Origin: Trissonchulus latispiculum
Lineage: Eukaryota > Nematoda > Enoplea > Enoplida > Ironidae
Length of the DNA stretch: 64,000 nt
Direction: 5' to 3'
NCBI GenBank assembly: GCA_030248195.1
Contig: JASAND010028698.1
Span: 1-64,000 of the forward strand
The notes under the pieces: model-generated
What the model was told of the DNA's origin: nothing
What the model saw: the letters and a program-made list of their open reading frames with translations, nothing else
The model's database searches: none
Part shown: in pieces, positions 62,166-64,000 of the stretch
Layout of the letters: each line of letters starts with the position of its first letter
Position numbering within the stretch: the stretch's first letter is position 1
Made by a program: the position numbers and the translations under genes

Positions 62166-62177
62166 GTTGGCAATTTC

Positions 62178-62203
62178 CAGCGAGAGTTGGCCTGAAGATA
62201 AAA
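62178..62203. repeat. Target-site duplication, right (26 bp)
   Basis: Exact second copy of 58212-58237, after which the RTE reading frame resumes. Confidence 0.95.
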
Positions 62204-62869
62204 GCCAGAAAAACTAAGATCCTTTTCAGCCACTGCCCTCCTCCCAATATAGCGATCACTGGGACTATTCTGGAATCTGTGGTCGCCTTTAGATATCTCG
62301 GCTCCGAAATCACCCGTAATGGCTCTATCACATCAGACGTCCGTTATAGAATTGCTAGAGCCCAGGCTGCTTTCGCTGCCTTCGAAGCCAAGCTATGGAG
62401 CAAACGTGACATCTCTCTGACGGTTAAAACTAAAGTTTTTGACGCGGCGGTCATGTCGGTTCTGCTATACGGGTGCGAAACCTGGCCAGTAAAAGTCGCC
62501 GATCTAAATTTACTGGCTGGTTTTGAGATGAACTGCCTCCGTCGCGTGCTCAGGACTGTCTATACGGATCGAATCACGAATGACGCAATTCGAAATCGGC
62601 TGCATCGGCAAACTATTACCAATGTCATCAAACGACGTCGTCTTATTTCGGCCACGTATTGCGTATGCCGAGGAGGCGGGTGGGTTTTTCTCCCCAAAAA
62701 TGGGGTGGGTTTTTTTCACCCCATGGCTATATGTTAATTTGCCATGCCCTAAGCTACCTATACACCCAATTTAATGTTTAACTGTTTACAGTAAGTCTGC
62801 AGCCGACGTTCTATGGTTGCTGCATTACAGTACAGCACGATGGCAGCACCGGACAGCGCTGCAACTATG

Positions 62870-63582
62870 CTCATCGTGTTCAGCGACCCCGATAACCCTT
62901 ATATGCGTCCCATTAAATTGCCCAAAACAGCGTATTTAGGCCTGTTTTTGACTATTTACTGTGGAGTTGGGACGTAGAAACTTTCCGAAAATGGCTATTT
63001 GGCCGGACCAACTTTGGGCCGGCCGCCTGAACGATCCCGGACAGATATCAAAAATCGCCTCGGTTATGATAAGCTACCTATCCCAAAGTTTCTTATGCAA
63101 CAAGCCGCGTCTCTCTAGCTTGTTCCCTGAGCCCTGTAGCCGTGACACAAAATTTGCCTTTTTTGGCCATCTTAGCGGTCAGGCCACATTTGGCCGGCCG
63201 CACAGGTGGCCGGCCGGGCCGGGCAGCGGAAAATTGTCCAAAAGGTACGTTAACACAAATACTACTCTCAGAAAAACCAAACTTCACCGGCTGAAAGTGC
63301 CCAGATCGTTCAGTTTTTCAGTTCGAAGAAAAGTGCTTCTCCAAGCGTGACTTACACGGAAAAAACAACTTGTCCGGAAGCGAAAATTTTCAAAGTTGAA
63401 AATTTTGGCCAAAACTTTTTTGCTACTTGTAGTACTCGTCGTGCTGATTCCAACGATACCAAATTTGTCTGGTTTCGTTGAGTATATATTTAGCTGGCAC
63501 GGTGCTCGAACGGGTCTCTAAGGGCCGCGCTGAGCCTTTTACACCCATATTATAGGGGGGCGCTATCGCGCCCCCTATAATA
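62870..63582 (+). mobile_element. Hairpin-tailed element, copy 3 (shortened)
   Basis: Starts within GCTCATCGTGTTCAGCGACC (as in copies 1 and 2) but lacks the 145 bp tandem array. Repeated GGCCGGCC tracts lie at 63005-63225, and it ends in GGGTCTCTAAGGGCCGCGC and the hairpin at 63548-63582. Confidence 0.65.
63548..63582. repeat. Hairpin, loop TATC, one bulge
   Basis: TATTATAGGGGGGCGC, loop TATC, then GCGCCCCCTATAATA. The stem differs from 15373 and 42186 outside GCGC, yet it pairs except for one extra G. Confidence 0.85.
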
Positions 63583-63594
63583 CGCATTTGCGTA

Positions 63595-63893
63595 ATGAAT
63601 GCAAGCATTGGGCGAGCAAGCGATCTTAAAATCAGAGCAATTGAACTTAAGATTTTCAAAGCATTCCCCTTTAAAATCCTTGGTGATTCTTGCTCTGATG
63701 CGTATCCTTCTGTTTTAGCACATTTCAGTCTTTTTACCAATATACATAGCAGCAAGCTTAACAAAAAATCAAAATTCGGTTTTTTGGCTGGAACTTTCGC
63801 AAAACTAAACCAAATCGATTACTTTGAGGACCCATGGATAAGTCTTGGACTAAGCTTTAAAACCACCCCAGTTTCGTTGCTCTACGACCTACC
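63595..63893 (+). CDS. Candidate exon of an unrecognised gene at the window edge
   Basis: An open frame from ATG at 63595 reads MNASIGRASDLKIRAIELKI and continues to ISLGLSFKTTPVSLLYDLP, where a strong donor CCA/GTAAGT follows at 63893. The text has balanced, protein-like composition (PSVLAHFSLFTNIHSSKL, DYFEDPWISLGL) rather than repeat bias. I recognise no family. The true 5' boundary could be an acceptor inside this frame rather than the ATG. The rest of the gene would lie beyond 64000. Confidence 0.35.
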
Positions 63894-64000
63894 AGTAAGT
63901 TGCAGTAGACGAAAATGTGTTATTTTTTGTTAACGGTTTAACAAAAAAATCACCCGTTAACAAAAAAATCAGTGGCGGATCGGATCCCTGAGAGAAGCTA

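Larger units (their letters stand above)
58238..62177 (-). mobile_element. Naiad-type Penelope-like retroelement, full length
   Basis: A 3.9 kb insertion on the - strand in the RT gene of an RTE LINE. It is flanked by perfect 26 bp target duplications (58212-58237 and 62178-62203) and contains 270 bp direct repeats (pseudo-LTRs) at 58236-58505 and 61896-62165 with no differences. One long ORF has the permuted order GIY-YIG endonuclease, CxC linker, RT that defines Naiad/Chlamys elements. I see no hammerhead core (CTGANGA...GAAA) in the repeats, in line with that clade. Identical repeats and an open ORF point to a recent insertion. A 12 bp segment (62166-62177) lies between repeat and target duplication. 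Confidence 0.92.
57625..62690 (+). pseudogene. RTE-type LINE reverse transcriptase, 5'-truncated and split
   Basis: Part one (57625-58237) encodes RT blocks: a frameshifted RGISLL-like and YKQLEFIILRRL start, ENQAGFRPNRGCSDQIFTLR, LIGFVDFKAAFDS (catalytic Asp), TGVQQGAPLSPLLFN and LDYADDIAAL (YADD). Part two (62178-62690) continues RYLGSEITRNGSI, then VLLYGCETW and a frameshifted RRRLI-FGHVLRMP tail typical of RTE ORFs. Upstream endonuclease and 3' tail are missing. A Penelope-like element is inserted between 58237 and 62178 with a 26 bp duplication of RT sequence. Two frameshifts at the ends make it inactive. Confidence 0.85.
56642..62731. mobile_element. Outer DNA element split by nested retroelements
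   Basis: Left end TATAGCCATGGGGGGAAAAC, right end GTGAAAAAAACCCACCCC-type sequence closing in CCCCATGGCTATA: TIRs of about 13 bp plus similar G/A tracts. Its own sequence is 56642 to about 57620 and 62690-62731. Inside are repeated GGGGGAAAACCCA phrases and a GGGTTTTCCCCCC tract at 57342. No transposase. Interrupted by an RTE-type LINE. Confidence 0.6.

Overview
This is a gene-poor, repeat-rich stretch of a nuclear genome from an invertebrate animal. Two spliced host genes are clear. One is a CREB-type bZIP transcription factor on the + strand (5235-25810, six exons identified, including a kinase-inducible domain exon and a CREB1-like bZIP). The other is an alpha-tubulin on the - strand (five certain exons between 43159 and 48156, plus a candidate first exon at 49570-49617). 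The CREB gene with a KID, the GT-AG introns, the Naiad-type Penelope element and the tRNA-derived SINEs fit a metazoan. I cannot name the phylum. A possible further exon lies at the right edge (63595-63893). Nearly everything else is mobile or repetitive DNA.

Layout. 1-5234: intergenic, with a very G-rich + strand island at about 1980-4500 upstream of CREB. 5235-25810: CREB, whose 15 kb first intron holds an LTR-element remnant whose body encodes a NADAR-like plus SGNH-hydrolase-like protein (6759-8297, broken). The same intron holds foldback elements, minisatellites, a LINE RNase H fragment, nested MITEs and a SINE; later introns carry a hAT-type MITE and a TTAA-flanked element. 25811-43158: the likely CREB 3' UTR, then a non-coding stretch with a second TTAA element, a 670 bp palindrome, a large foldback element and a hairpin-tailed repeat element. 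43159-49617: alpha-tubulin, with MITEs in its introns. 49618-57600: MITEs, the 5' part of a LINE with a 2A-like motif, a SINE, a foldback element, a long-TIR element and a 155 bp satellite. 56642-62731: three nested elements, in which a DNA element contains an RTE-type LINE, which contains an intact Naiad-type Penelope-like retroelement. 62732-64000: a third hairpin-tailed element and the edge exon candidate.

The most interesting items are: (1) the NADAR+SGNH ORF set between a tRNA-Gln primer-binding site and a polypurine tract/LTR; (2) the intact 958-residue Naiad ORF with perfect 26 bp target duplications and covarying hairpins in its 3' UTR; (3) a family of G-rich MITEs, seven insertions in this window, six with an exact 5 bp target duplication; (4) a recurrent class of perfect hairpins with a 4 nt loop and unrelated stems; (5) an alpha-tubulin that stops exactly where the acidic C-terminal tail should begin and may carry a 16-residue N-terminal extension. 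All exon models come from reading splice sites, frame and family conservation by eye; no transcript or database evidence was available.
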